A DNA stretch of 64,000 nt from Clostridium aminobutyricum (GCF_017255415.1 NZ_JAFJZZ010000001.1:806001-870000); one strand, 5' to 3'. Positions 25,051 through 33,242 are shown, numbered from the stretch's first letter. Made by a program: numbers and translations. Notes: generated by a model from the letters alone, not told the origin.

Positions 25051-26261
25051 TAGTCCTCCCTCCTGATCTTCTCAACGGTACAATCCATCTTACCATCGGC
25101 AAGAACAGCGGTAAGCTTATCCGCTGCCTTAAAATCATGAATCGAATTTTTCAGCCGGCCGTCACTGCCTATAATAGCGCTATATCCTCTTTTCATAATA
25201 TTTCTGGGATTAAGCGCTTCCAATTCGGCTAATACAGCATCCAACTTATTTTTTCTGTTGATTAGGAACAGATTCATCGCCGTCATCACTTCTTTATGAT
25301 GATTTTCTATCTGCTTTCGATGCAGCTGAATCCTTTTTTCTAAATTTAATGACATCGCTTCTATATTATAATACCGCAGTTCCAGTTCTTTATGCCGAAT
25401 TACCTGATGAAGCTGAACCTGAAGTTTGTCCCCTAACTGCGACACGTATTCTTTCAGAGCAAACACATCGGGAACTGCCATTTGAGCTGCAGCTGTGGGT
25501 GTTTCCGCTCGTTTATCGGCGACAAAGTCGGCAATGGTAAAATCAATTTCATGTCCGACAGCGGAAATAATTGGAATCTTCGACTCAAAGATACTGCGCG
25601 CCACCATTTCTTCGTTAAACGCCCATAATTCTTCAATCGATCCTCCGCCTCGTCCAACGATAATCGTATCCGTTTCAGGAAAAAGTAAATTTACTTGCCG
25701 GATCGCTTCCGCAATATCCGGTGCCGCACCCGGACCCTGTACCAGAACAGGATAGATTAACACATCTACAAGGTTATTTCTATTCTTTATAATTTTTAGG
25801 ATATCTTTTACGGCTGCTCCCGTTTCAGACGTAATCACCGCAATTCTTTCAGGAAAGGACGGGATCGGTTTTTTATATTTTTCGTCAAACAGGCCTTCTT
25901 TGAATAGTTTTTCTTTTAATTTTTCAAAAGCGATACTCAGATTGCCTAAGCCCGCCACTTGAATATCTCGGATGTTTAAAGAATAGCTGCCGCCTTTTTC
26001 ATACAGATAAATGTAGCCCTCCGCAGTAATCTCCATTCCATCCGCTAATTCGAAACGTAACCGCTGAAAATGCTCCGAAGGTAAAAAACAGCTTATCTTA
26101 CTGTTTTCATCTTTCAACGTAAAATAAACGTGCCCCGTCCCGTGAAATTTGAGGTTTGAAATTTCACCAATGACCGATACGCTGTTTAAAAGTGGATCGG
26201 ATTGAAGCACTCTCTTTATATAGGAATTCAGTTGCGAAACCTTTACGGGCTTTATAGCCAT
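25050..26261 (-). CDS. xseA: Exodeoxyribonuclease VII large subunit
   Basis: 403 residues. An N-terminal OB-fold (GEISNLKFHGTGHVYFTLKD, residues 28-47) binds single-stranded DNA. The catalytic domain has IAVITSETGAAVKDIL, then GRGGGSIEELWAFNEE and SAVGHEIDFTIADFVAD, typical of XseA. The coiled-coil region at about 270-350 binds the small subunit. GGAGGTAAAAGCC stands before the ATG. It overlaps the Kae1-like gene by 10 bases and xseB by one. Confidence 0.95.
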   Translation of the reverse strand: MAIKPVKVSQLNSYIKRVLQSDPLLNSVSVIGEISNLKFHGTGHVYFTLKDENSKISCFLPSEHFQRLRFELADGMEITAEGYIYLYEKGGSYSLNIRDIQVAGLGNLSIAFEKLKEKLFKEGLFDEKYKKPIPSFPERIAVITSETGAAVKDILKIIKNRNNLVDVLIYPVLVQGPGAAPDIAEAIRQVNLLFPETDTIIVGRGGGSIEELWAFNEEMVARSIFESKIPIISAVGHEIDFTIADFVADKRAETPTAAAQMAVPDVFALKEYVSQLGDKLQVQLHQVIRHKELELRYYNIEAMSLNLEKRIQLHRKQIENHHKEVMTAMNLFLINRKNKLDAVLAELEALNPRNIMKRGYSAIIGSDGRLKNSIHDFKAADKLTAVLADGKMDCTVEKIRRED

Positions 26262-27235
26262 AGGCTTTTACCTCCCAACAAGGCCACCCCGACTGCATTA
26301 TCACTTGCCAGTTCTTGGTTGCCAAAATCGATTTGAACAGCTGTATTTTCAAAGGCCTTTATTATTCTCTCACTAATGTACTTACTGCTTGATACGCCTC
26401 CTGCAAAAATGACATTTCGGATGCCTGTTTTTTCACTGGCTTTCTGCGTGGTTAAAATGATACAATCGGCAATTTGATCAAAAAGTTCTTTTATGAGCTT
26501 CCAATCCGGAATGAATTCACCGCTTCGGTCGTTTTCTGACTGGATCCATCGAGCACACTGGGTTTCTACTCCGGATAGGTTGAAAGATAAGCCGTCTAAC
26601 TTAATTTTAGTCAGTCTTTCTTGTTCTCTATTGACAATAAATTCATTACGTAACCCACAGACTTTTACATCCATCGCTTCTCCGCACGGAAAATTCAAAC
26701 CGTACAATACGCCGATTCGATCCAACACTTGTCCAAAAGAAATATCTTTACTGCCTCCAATGATTTCTATGAGGTGGTTGTCTACTTTTAACAGTTCACA
26801 GGTTCCACCGGATAAATGCCACGCCAACACCGTATCTTCGTTGTTAAAATGGCTATAAGCTTTTACCGCTTCTATATGACCTTCCTGATGTGAAAAGCAG
26901 TAAACAGGTACCTGCAATATTTTCGCAATGGATTGAGCAAAGGAAATTCCTGCTTTAAAACAAGGCATGTAAGAACCCTCTATCGGTCTGGGTTTATCAG
27001 AAACTGCTACCGCAGCTATTTGACTGCTGAGCGTTTTTTCAAAAACCTGATTGATTAAATTAGGAAAGTTCTCAATATGTTGAAAAAAGGCTTCTGATTG
27101 TCTCAAGCCTCTTGTTCCCTGTTTTACGGCCAGCAAGGTTCTGGCATCTTTTATGATTTTCCCTGATCGATCGACAACAGCCAGCGAAGTTTTATAATTA
27201 CTTGTATCGATTCCGAGAACACAACCTTTGTCCAT
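26252..27235 (-). CDS. Kae1/TsaD-like ASKHA protein (peptidase M22 family paralogue)
   Basis: A 327-residue member of the Kae1/TsaD family. It begins CVLGIDTSNYKTSLAVVD, a phosphate-1 loop of the ASKHA fold. The metal-binding HxxxH is present as SHQEGHIEA, and LSGGTCELL and FAGGVSSSKYISER complete the nucleotide site. Clostridia often carry this divergent copy beside nusB in addition to true TsaD, so a threonylcarbamoyl function is not assured. It starts two bases after nusB and overlaps xseA, so it belongs to this operon. Confidence 0.85.
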   Translation of the reverse strand: MDKGCVLGIDTSNYKTSLAVVDRSGKIIKDARTLLAVKQGTRGLRQSEAFFQHIENFPNLINQVFEKTLSSQIAAVAVSDKPRPIEGSYMPCFKAGISFAQSIAKILQVPVYCFSHQEGHIEAVKAYSHFNNEDTVLAWHLSGGTCELLKVDNHLIEIIGGSKDISFGQVLDRIGVLYGLNFPCGEAMDVKVCGLRNEFIVNREQERLTKIKLDGLSFNLSGVETQCARWIQSENDRSGEFIPDWKLIKELFDQIADCIILTTQKASEKTGIRNVIFAGGVSSSKYISERIIKAFENTAVQIDFGNQELASDNAVGVALLGGKSLWL

Positions 27236-27236
27236 T

Positions 27237-27644
27237 TTATCCTTCAGTCACTTTCTTTGCAACCTTACCTAATAGGCCATTAATAAACTTGCCGGACTCT
27301 TCCGTTCCAAACTTCTTCGCCAGATTAATCGCTTCATTAATAGCCACGGAAGTCGGAACACTTTCAATATAAAGCATCTCACATACAGCCAGTCTGGAGA
27401 TGGCTAAGTCTACTTTGCCCATTCGGCTGATTTTCCAGTTTTCACTGGACTCTTCAAGGATCTGATCGATTTGACTAATATGTTCTTTCACCGCATTCAA
27501 CACTTCATCCATATAGGTTTGTTGATTGCCGAACTCTCCTTTATCCGATAGAAATCGGTCTTTAATTTCCGTATTATATTCATTCTGTGCTTCCATTTGA
27601 AATAGAAGCTGCATCATCAGCTCTCTTGCTTCGCTGCGAACCAT
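27237..27644 (-). CDS. nusB: Transcription antitermination factor NusB
   Basis: 135 residues from the ATG at 27644, which has AGGAGGAAG upstream; the frame extends further but without a ribosome site. Family features are RSEARELMMQLLFQME at the N-terminus and the C-terminal block SVAINEAINLAKKFGTEES followed by FINGLLGKV. NusB with NusE binds boxA RNA and prevents early termination of rRNA operons. It lies between the Asp23 gene and the Kae1-like gene. Confidence 0.95.
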   Translation of the reverse strand: MVRSEARELMMQLLFQMEAQNEYNTEIKDRFLSDKGEFGNQQTYMDEVLNAVKEHISQIDQILEESSENWKISRMGKVDLAISRLAVCEMLYIESVPTSVAINEAINLAKKFGTEESGKFINGLLGKVAKKVTEG

Positions 27645-27658
27645 ATTTTTTCTTCCTC

Positions 27659-28015
27659 CTATTCCGGAAAGTTGATGCCCTGAACATGTATGTTCACCGC
27701 TTTTACCGGGATATCTATAATATTCATAATTTCGTTCTTCACATTTTTTTGAACATCCCAAGCAACTTCCGGTATCTTCCTGCCGTATTCCACAATTGCA
27801 TATATATCTATCGTTATTTCATCGTCTTCCTTAGACAACTTAACACCTTTTTTCAGAGGATCCTTACCTAGAATATTTTTTGAAATGGTATCTGTCAAAC
27901 CACCGCTTAAGCCTGCAATTCCTTTGGTTGATAACGCGGCGTTAATCGCACATATAGCAATCACATCGTCTGAGATTTTAACAGCTCCCAATTTTTCTTC
28001 TTGTTCCATACTCAT
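27659..28015 (-). CDS. Asp23/Gls24 family envelope-stress protein
   Basis: A 118-residue Asp23/Gls24 (DUF322) protein. The core runs from GAVKISDDVIAICAINAAL through a glycine-rich turn (GIAGLSGG) to DIYAIVEYGRKIPEVAWDV and ends with VNIHVQGINFPE. Such proteins associate with the membrane and respond to envelope stress; copies beside nusB are common in Clostridia, with no clear role. The ATG at 28015 follows GGGAGGTGA. It is 14 bases upstream of nusB, so it probably heads that operon. Confidence 0.92.
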   Translation of the reverse strand: MSMEQEEKLGAVKISDDVIAICAINAALSTKGIAGLSGGLTDTISKNILGKDPLKKGVKLSKEDDEITIDIYAIVEYGRKIPEVAWDVQKNVKNEIMNIIDIPVKAVNIHVQGINFPE

Positions 28016-28071
28016 TTTATTCACCTCCCATTTATTATAACAGAATTCATAAAAATACACAACAACTGCGA

Positions 28072-28107
28072 AATAAAATCCCCGCCGCACTGACGTGCGA
28101 CGGGGGC
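28072..28107 (-). terminator. Strong terminator at the end of spoIIIA
   Basis: A GC-rich 11-bp stem (28080-28090 with 28095-28105, one G-T pair) has a 4-base loop and is followed by ATTTTATTT on the minus strand. It begins a few bases after the spoIIIAH stop codon. Confidence 0.9.
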
Positions 28108-28110
28108 TTT

Positions 28111-28734
28111 CTAAACTTTACTTTGTATAACAATTTGACTGGCAGGTCTTCCTGTTTCGCGGATAACAATATCACAAATTTTAGCGACATCCGTCTGTTC
28201 CAATTGCTGCTTATTGACCGTTACATTCACCGCATTGTCTGTAATCAATACTAAAGTTTCCGGCAGACCTTTGGTTGAGATAAGATTTTCAATGACTTTT
28301 TCTTTTTCCATGTATCCGATGATCTTTAGTTTTTGCTTGGTTGCATTTTCTTTTTCAACCGTGCTGTCGGTTTCCTCCAATACATCCGTAAGCATCGAAA
28401 TCACTTGATTTCTATCTAGGTCTATCGTTGCTCTGACTTCCTCAAAGTATGTATTTGCATTGAAATCAGATATGTCGTCGGAAGTAACCACTTTCGAATC
28501 GGAGGCCTCCGATTGAACCGCACTATTTGTCGCCGGTATTTCTTTTATATTTAAGCTGTCTACCAGCACATCTCCGTCATGTTTCTGCATTTCTTTCTCT
28601 TCATAATTCGTGTATTCCGTTGAAGTAACCAAGCTCTGCTGATTATTGAGTGCTTGATTTGCCACTGCTAAACATAACACCAATCCCAACATACTAAACA
28701 GCACAATTTTTTTTCTTTTTGATAACTTATTCAT
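28111..28734 (-). CDS. spoIIIAH: Stage III sporulation protein AH
   Basis: 207 residues from the ATG at 28734, with GGAGGAACT upstream and the codon overlapping the spoIIIAG stop. One membrane helix lies at about 10-28. The outer part has NANTYFEEVRATIDLDRNQ and a C-terminal YscJ/FliF-like ring-building domain with VLITDNAVNVTVN. SpoIIIAH sits in the mother-cell membrane and binds SpoIIQ of the forespore, forming the channel that feeds the forespore. It is the last gene of the operon. Confidence 0.95.
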   Translation of the reverse strand: MNKLSKRKKIVLFSMLGLVLCLAVANQALNNQQSLVTSTEYTNYEEKEMQKHDGDVLVDSLNIKEIPATNSAVQSEASDSKVVTSDDISDFNANTYFEEVRATIDLDRNQVISMLTDVLEETDSTVEKENATKQKLKIIGYMEKEKVIENLISTKGLPETLVLITDNAVNVTVNKQQLEQTDVAKICDIVIRETGRPASQIVIQSKV

Positions 28735-29113
28735 TACTAGTTCCTCCATTCTCTTTTTCAAAGACCATCACATTGGAAACTGGAATATTGAATATTGCTG
28801 ATACAGCATTCGTCAGTTCTCTTTTTACTACAGGACTTCCGGCTCCCTTAGCGGTGACAATTACACCGGTTACGGCATCTTTATCACCATAAGTAATCAT
28901 CACATCAACATCTCCAACCCCTTTTATGTCTGATAAAATCATTGATAGACTTGCTTCTGTACCGCCGTCCTCATCAACAATTTGCTGTCTTCCGTCCTTA
29001 TCATTTGTCATTACCTCAAACACCAGTAATGCCAGTGAGATTACCACAATCACAGTGATAAGCTTATATATCATTTCCTTGGCATTAAGAACGCCTTTGT
29101 ACTTTTCCCACAT
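28727..29113 (-). CDS. spoIIIAG: Stage III sporulation protein AG, minimal form
   Basis: 128 residues, well below the usual 180-230. A membrane helix lies at about 15-33, then the ring-building domain LSMILSDIKGVGDVDVMITYG passes straight into VTGVIVTAKGAGSPVVKRE. In most homologues a long variable insert separates these two parts, and it is missing here. In Bacillus that insert forms the large SpoIIIAG beta-barrel. GTGGAGG precedes the ATG. The gene sits where expected between spoIIIAF and spoIIIAH. Confidence 0.92.
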   Translation of the reverse strand: MWEKYKGVLNAKEMIYKLITVIVVISLALLVFEVMTNDKDGRQQIVDEDGGTEASLSMILSDIKGVGDVDVMITYGDKDAVTGVIVTAKGAGSPVVKRELTNAVSAIFNIPVSNVMVFEKENGGTSNE

Positions 29114-29152
29114 GAAAATCCTCCACTATATATATATTTTCGAGTTGGTTCA

Positions 29153-29320
29153 TTATTCCAGAAATATGATCAGTGGTGATAAAATTGTCGCCATGATGAT
29201 TAATGAAAAAACGAATTTGATGTATTTTTGCATTTCTGTAGACGGAAGCAAGGTTTCTATAAAAGACAAAGCAACTACAATGATAAAAATGTTTCGAACC
29301 CACTCTTTTACAATTTCCAT
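29153..29320 (-). CDS. spoIIIAF: Stage III sporulation protein AF, reduced to its membrane part
   Basis: Only 55 codons. The protein opens MEIVKEWVRNIFIIVVAL, matching the SpoIIIAF N-terminus, continues SFIETLLPSTEMQKYIKFV and ends after a second helix at SPLIIFLE followed by TAA. Usual SpoIIIAF proteins have about 150-200 residues, with a soluble domain after two helices; that domain is absent and nothing like it follows before spoIIIAG 39 bases on. Position between spoIIIAE and spoIIIAG confirms identity. The ribosome site is weak (AAGG about 16 bases upstream). It is either a natural reduction or a nonsense truncation. Confidence 0.85.
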   Translation of the reverse strand: MEIVKEWVRNIFIIVVALSFIETLLPSTEMQKYIKFVFSLIIMATILSPLIIFLE

Positions 29321-29332
29321 AAATTTATACGG

Positions 29333-30427
29333 CTACCTTATCAGACTGCCCCCTCCTATTCCGATGATAATAGTTAAAAAGATTAAGAACATCAATGCCC
29401 CTAAAAACATAACGACTGCCATTGATATGACCGAATTGCCCATTTCATTGATGCAATTTGAAATCTGTTTGTTTCCGATTGGTTCAATGATGATAGCGGT
29501 TACCTTATACAAAAATGCAATGGCTAAAATCTTAAGCAGCGGTATGGCAAGAAGCACAATAATCAATATGACACCGAAAATACTGATTCCATTTTTGATA
29601 ATCCCCATACAAGATAACACCATATCAATGGAGTCTGCCGCAAACCCTCCCACTATCGGTACGAAATTGTTGATCGAATACCTTGCCGTATTAATCAAAA
29701 TACCGTCCGCAGACTTGGATACAAATCCCTGTATAACAGTTAATCCGGCAAAGAACGTGACACACAGTCCTGTAGCAAAAGTGGCAATTCCTCTGATAAA
29801 TACAGCCAATTTATGTACGTAATCTCGATCTGTCATGCTGTTAATCAGAATAAAGATGGATGAAATAAATATGGCCGGAAGGATAAACTTTTGCAGTACA
29901 GTGTTAAACATCGTGATTGAGCCTACAATGACCGGATTTAAAATACTCCCGCTTGTAAATCCTCCCATACTGATCAGCAACGGTATAAGTATCGGTAAAA
30001 GTAATTGCATGGTCAGCGTCATGGTATGAAGGGAATCCGCGCACAGTTCATATGTGTAGGAAAAATTCTTGAGACACAGGGCAATAACAAAACAGCTGCA
30101 TACGATGATTCCGAGATTGGATACGGTTTTTTCACCAAATGAATTGGATAAATTCGTTAAAAGCCCCGTGACTATACAGATAAGTATTAGTTCGACTCCC
30201 AGCAGTAAGCTGCTTTTTATCTCATATAGAAACAAATCCATCATACTGCTGATAATGACCTGCGAGTTAAATAACGGCTGGCCATTTAAAGCCGAATAAA
30301 TGACATCTTCAATAGACATACCGGAAAATATCCCATTGCTTGACCTTGCCGTCTCATTCATGATGTCTTGAAGCTCGCCCAGATTCAATTGCTGAAGCTG
30401 CTCGGCTATAATACTTTGGTAATCCAT
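29333..30427 (-). CDS. spoIIIAE: Stage III sporulation protein AE
   Basis: A 364-residue polytopic membrane protein with about seven to eight hydrophobic segments from residue 65 to the C-terminus. Recognisable stretches are MQLLLPILIPLLISMGG, PIVGGFAADSIDMVLSC and the end GIGGGSLIR. It is a membrane component of the SpoIIIA-SpoIIQ channel complex. It is somewhat shorter at the N-terminus than homologues that carry a clear signal peptide. AAGGAAGG precedes the ATG. Confidence 0.94.
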   Translation of the reverse strand: MDYQSIIAEQLQQLNLGELQDIMNETARSSNGIFSGMSIEDVIYSALNGQPLFNSQVIISSMMDLFLYEIKSSLLLGVELILICIVTGLLTNLSNSFGEKTVSNLGIIVCSCFVIALCLKNFSYTYELCADSLHTMTLTMQLLLPILIPLLISMGGFTSGSILNPVIVGSITMFNTVLQKFILPAIFISSIFILINSMTDRDYVHKLAVFIRGIATFATGLCVTFFAGLTVIQGFVSKSADGILINTARYSINNFVPIVGGFAADSIDMVLSCMGIIKNGISIFGVILIIVLLAIPLLKILAIAFLYKVTAIIIEPIGNKQISNCINEMGNSVISMAVVMFLGALMFLIFLTIIIGIGGGSLIR

Positions 30428-30442
30428 ACTGACCTTCCTTAT

Positions 30443-30826
30443 CTAAAGTAATGAGTTGATTAAGTCTAAGATAGCCATTAGAATCGGCGTGGCGAGATAA
30501 AAGATAATAATTTTGCCCGCCAGTTCTACTTTTCCCGCAATAGCCGATTCGCCCGAATCTTTGCATAGCTGTGAAGTAAAATCAGCGATATACGCCACGA
30601 CCAATACCTTCATGATAATAGGGAAAAAAGTTTTGCCATAAGTGATTTCATCATAAATTGACTCTAAAAAGGCAAATACAGCGACTAGTTTTTCAATGGC
30701 CATAGAAAAGATGATAACGACTGTTGCTAAAACTACATAAATTGCAAACTCAGGCTTAAAACCTTTCACTATAGATGCACAGATAACACCGACAATTGCT
30801 ATGACAGCGATCTTAATAATGTCCAT
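30443..30826 (-). CDS. spoIIIAD: Stage III sporulation protein AD
   Basis: 127 residues with three to four hydrophobic helices: an N-terminal pair (IIKIAVIAIVGVICASIVKG, then IYVVLATVVIIFSMAI) and C-terminal helices around 95-125. TSQLCKDSGESAIAGKVELA is the conserved cytoplasmic loop. Together with SpoIIIAC it forms part of the inner channel apparatus. It begins eight bases after the spoIIIAC stop. Confidence 0.94.
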   Translation of the reverse strand: MDIIKIAVIAIVGVICASIVKGFKPEFAIYVVLATVVIIFSMAIEKLVAVFAFLESIYDEITYGKTFFPIIMKVLVVAYIADFTSQLCKDSGESAIAGKVELAGKIIIFYLATPILMAILDLINSLL

Positions 30827-30834
30827 GAAATCAC

Positions 30835-31035
30835 CTACAATTGGAACAATGTCTTGACAGTATCAAAAAAGTCGCTGATCATTTGTATGATGAAAAATAA
30901 AACAACCACTATTCCGGCTAACGTTGTCATCAGTGCGTAATCTTCCCTGCCCGCCTTGTTTAAAATCTGATTGATCACAGCAATTGCAATACCAATTCCC
31001 GCAATCTTGAAAATAATATCAACATCCATTATCAT
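30835..31035 (-). CDS. spoIIIAC: Stage III sporulation protein AC
   Basis: A 66-residue protein of two membrane helices joined by the conserved loop NKAGREDYALM, exactly as in SpoIIIAC. AGGAGGAG lies a few bases before the ATG at 31035; an in-frame ATG two codons later is an alternative. It is preceded by a 119-base spacer holding a terminator and a promoter-like element. Confidence 0.95.
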   Translation of the reverse strand: MIMDVDIIFKIAGIGIAIAVINQILNKAGREDYALMTTLAGIVVVLFFIIQMISDFFDTVKTLFQL

Positions 31036-31063
31036 CCGTACTCCTCCTAACTTTGTCCATGTT

Positions 31064-31095
31064 TCATGTATATTAGCAGTCCAAAATTATATGAA
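31064..31095 (-). promoter_or_regulatory. Sigma-E-like promoter before spoIIIAC
   Basis: On the minus strand, TCATATA and AATATACAT are separated by about 14 bases, near the sigma-E pattern (-35 around ATA, -10 CATACAAT). It aligns closely with a second element before spoIIIAA: both share CATAWAATYTTGNNC and TAATATA at the same spacing. The -10 lies about 30 bases from the spoIIIAC start. Confidence 0.5.
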
Positions 31096-31126
31096 TAAAA
31101 ATTTGTCCACAAAGGAAAATTAGCGA

Positions 31127-31156
31127 TAAAAAAAACAGACCTTGATAGGTCTGTTT
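31127..31156 (-). terminator. Terminator inside the spoIIIA cluster
   Basis: A perfect 10-bp stem (31133-31142 with 31147-31156), four-base loop and a run of eight Ts on the minus strand. Its first bases overlap the spoIIIAB stop codon. It would end, or attenuate, transcription after spoIIIAB. Confidence 0.85.
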
Positions 31157-31673
31157 AAATCAGTATAATCACAATCACCAGCCCGACCGATATTCCCAGG
31201 CTTCTATACATCTTTCCCTTTGTTTTGCAATTTTCCTGAGCCTGCTCAATTTGAGCTTCCAAAAGCTGATATTGTCTGGAAAATAACCGTCCCTGACTCT
31301 GGAGATCACTTTTCCCTAAGTCTAGGCCAATGTCTTTGATGATCTTTATATCCTGCTCGGTAAGGCTCCGATTCTTATACGCGTTATCTACAGCAAGGCA
31401 CCAAGATTTGAAAAAATTATTTTCTTTTGAATCAGACAGCCGCTGCTGCAGTTCAGAAAAAAATAAAGTCGCAGTATTCTCTTTGTTTTGACTTAATCGA
31501 TACAAGCAAACTTGTATCGTGTCTCGACGATACTGCATTTCTGATTCTAACGAAATCATTCCTTGAAGAAATTCTTTTAAATCCGTCTCCCTTTGGGAAT
31601 AATTCAATGCAATAAAATATCCCAAAAGAGAACAAGACAGAAATGTGAATATACACAGTAAAATTTCAAACAT
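31155..31673 (-). CDS. spoIIIAB: Stage III sporulation protein AB
   Basis: 172 residues from the ATG at 31673, which has AAAGGAG upstream and overlaps the spoIIIAA stop by eight bases. The pattern is an N-terminal helix (about 3-22), a helical soluble middle with LKEFLQGMISLESEMQYRR, and a C-terminal helix (about 152-172) preceded by GKMYRSLGIS. SpoIIIAB resembles type II secretion F proteins and works with the ATPase SpoIIIAA. Confidence 0.94.
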   Translation of the reverse strand: MFEILLCIFTFLSCSLLGYFIALNYSQRETDLKEFLQGMISLESEMQYRRDTIQVCLYRLSQNKENTATLFFSELQQRLSDSKENNFFKSWCLAVDNAYKNRSLTEQDIKIIKDIGLDLGKSDLQSQGRLFSRQYQLLEAQIEQAQENCKTKGKMYRSLGISVGLVIVIILI

Positions 31674-32559
31674 GTTGTACTCCTTTAATGGTGCCGGTGC
31701 AAGGTACATTGGTCAGGTAAATAATTCGTTTAAAAGCTCCTTGTTTTATCACCTTTGCAATATTTGAATTCAAAATATCCTCAAAGCTATTGCCGTGTAT
31801 TGTCGTTAATAGCTTCGTCCCGGCGCAGAGAGCCGTTTCAATGGCGCCTATATCTTCTTGTTTCCCGATTTCATCCGTTGCAATGATGTCCGGAGCCATC
31901 GAACGAATCAGCATCGGGATTCCGATACTTTTGGGGCATCCATCCAATATGTCCGTTCTGGGTCCTACATCAAAAGTAGCATTTCCTTGATGCATTCCGG
32001 CGATTTCCGACCTTTCATCGCACAGACCTACCCGTAGCCCGTTCGTGCTCAGATGCCTTACTATATCCCTTAAAAGAGTTGTTTTCCCGCATTTGGGGGG
32101 AGATACAATTAACGTGTTATACAGGAATCCGCTCTGTGGATCGATAATTTTATCCAAACATTTCTTTGAAATGCCGATCAACTCTTTGCTTCTTCGTAAA
32201 TTTAAAGAGGAAATATCTTTTATCAATTTTACGTTTCCATTATCCAGTACGGCTTTGCCGCATATACCGACTCGATGACCGCCTTCTACCGTAATATAGC
32301 CCTTTGCAAGCTCTTCTTCATACGCATAGTAGGAATAGTCTACCAAAGAATTCAATACGTTCCCTAAATATTTTGAATCAATACTTAATTTGTTTTGAGT
32401 ATCTAAAACATATTCTTTATTTCTTGCTATAATACTTATCGGGCTGCCCTGTCTCAGCCGTACCTCCTCTAAATTTTCCAGTATATTTGCGGGCATCACC
32501 ATCAACGTTTCTTGAAGCTCAAGAGGAAGTTTCTTCAATACAATATTAAAACTATTCAT
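31666..32559 (-). CDS. spoIIIAA: Stage III sporulation protein AA (secretion ATPase-like)
   Basis: 297 residues. This RecA-like ATPase powers the SpoIIIA channel. Visible elements are LEEVRLRQGSPISI, GHRVGICGKA, the Walker A loop VSPPKCGKTTLLRDIV, the CDERSEIAG box and the Walker B region DIIATDEIGKQEDI. I use the ATG at 32559, preceded by GGTGAGG; an ATG at 32577 lacks a ribosome site. It is the first gene of the spoIIIA cluster. Confidence 0.95.
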   Translation of the reverse strand: MNSFNIVLKKLPLELQETLMVMPANILENLEEVRLRQGSPISIIARNKEYVLDTQNKLSIDSKYLGNVLNSLVDYSYYAYEEELAKGYITVEGGHRVGICGKAVLDNGNVKLIKDISSLNLRRSKELIGISKKCLDKIIDPQSGFLYNTLIVSPPKCGKTTLLRDIVRHLSTNGLRVGLCDERSEIAGMHQGNATFDVGPRTDILDGCPKSIGIPMLIRSMAPDIIATDEIGKQEDIGAIETALCAGTKLLTTIHGNSFEDILNSNIAKVIKQGAFKRIIYLTNVPCTGTIKGVQHV

Positions 32560-32603
32560 CCTTCTTACCTCACCCATTACTTATCCATACAGTATCTTAC
32601 CAT

Positions 32604-32635
32604 TCAACTATATTAATGGGACAAGATTTTATGCT
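32604..32635 (-). promoter_or_regulatory. Sigma-E-like promoter before spoIIIAA
   Basis: On the minus strand, GCATAAA, 14 bases, then ATATAGTTGA. It is similar over 32 positions to the element before spoIIIAC, and it lies about 45 bases from the spoIIIAA start, where the mother-cell sigma-E promoter of this operon is expected. Confidence 0.5.
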
Positions 32636-32645
32636 AAAAAATATG

Positions 32646-32720
32646 AAAAAAGTGGCTTCGCCACTCCGCACTTCCTTTTTTTATTCACTAGAAAACGATA
32701 TTTCCTATTGAATAAAAAAA
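32646..32720. repeat. Dispersed hairpin repeat, copy 1
   Basis: A-run, then AGTGGCTTCGCCACTCCGC (a 5-6-bp hairpin), then CACTTCCTTTTT and a second inverted repeat built on TTCCTATTGAATAA. Related copies lie at 49692, 58165 and 60618 in the same orientation. Confidence 0.75.
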
Positions 32721-32740
32721 CGCACCCTACTAGAGTGCGC
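32714..32740 (-). terminator. Terminator after ruvX
   Basis: On the minus strand, GCGCACTCT pairs with AGGGTGCGT (one G-T pair) over a short loop and is followed by TTTTTTTATTC. It overlaps the edge of the neighbouring dispersed repeat. Confidence 0.85.
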
Positions 32741-32792
32741 TTTTATTGCCGCTTAAATTTACCATAATTTTATTAAGTAAACAGTCGATGGT

Positions 32793-33242
32793 TTACTCTC
32801 TATTTCTTCGTTCATAAGCAAGTCTGTCTAAATATCCTTGTAAAATTAAAATGGCCGCTTGCTTATCGATCACTTGTTTTCTTTTTTTTCTGCTGACATC
32901 CGCTTCAATCAAAACTTTTTCCGCCATAACAGTCGTCAAACGCTCATCCTGAAATACAACGTCAATTTTACCCAGACCGGAACTTTTCAGTTTATTATCC
33001 AGCATGGTTTTAAATTCATATACTTTTTCCGTTTGAATACTGTCCGACCCATCCAATTTTTTCGGCAGTCCTACTACCACCGTATCACAATCGTATTCTC
33101 GGATATAATCCATTACTTTGCCGGCATCTTTCCGGATACCGACACGTTCTATAGTAGTAACTCCATTTGCGGTCAACAATAATTCGTCGCTTACTGCAAC
33201 GCCTATCGTCTTATCCCCAACATCCAATGCAAGTTTTCTCAT
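32793..33242 (-). CDS. ruvX: RuvX/YqgF putative Holliday-junction resolvase or rRNA processing nuclease
   Basis: 149 residues of the YqgF (RNase H-like) family. The first catalytic aspartate is in RKLALDVGDKTIGVAVSD, the second region is VVVGLPKKLDGSD, then FQDERLTTVMAE and the last acidic site in KRKQVIDKQAAILILQGYLD. YqgF proteins are linked to 16S pre-rRNA processing and to junction resolution. The ATG at 33242 is eight bases after AAGGA; an ATG three codons earlier touches that site. The order alaS-ireB-ruvX is typical of Firmicutes. Confidence 0.94.
   Translation of the reverse strand: MRKLALDVGDKTIGVAVSDELLLTANGVTTIERVGIRKDAGKVMDYIREYDCDTVVVGLPKKLDGSDSIQTEKVYEFKTMLDNKLKSSGLGKIDVVFQDERLTTVMAEKVLIEADVSRKKRKQVIDKQAAILILQGYLDRLAYERRNRE

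Noticed and set aside
28926-29822. Plus-strand 298-codon frame opposite spoIIIAE-AG
   Set aside because: Its length comes from the biased codons of hydrophobic genes on the other strand; the protein has no sensible pattern, and the minus-strand genes are certain.
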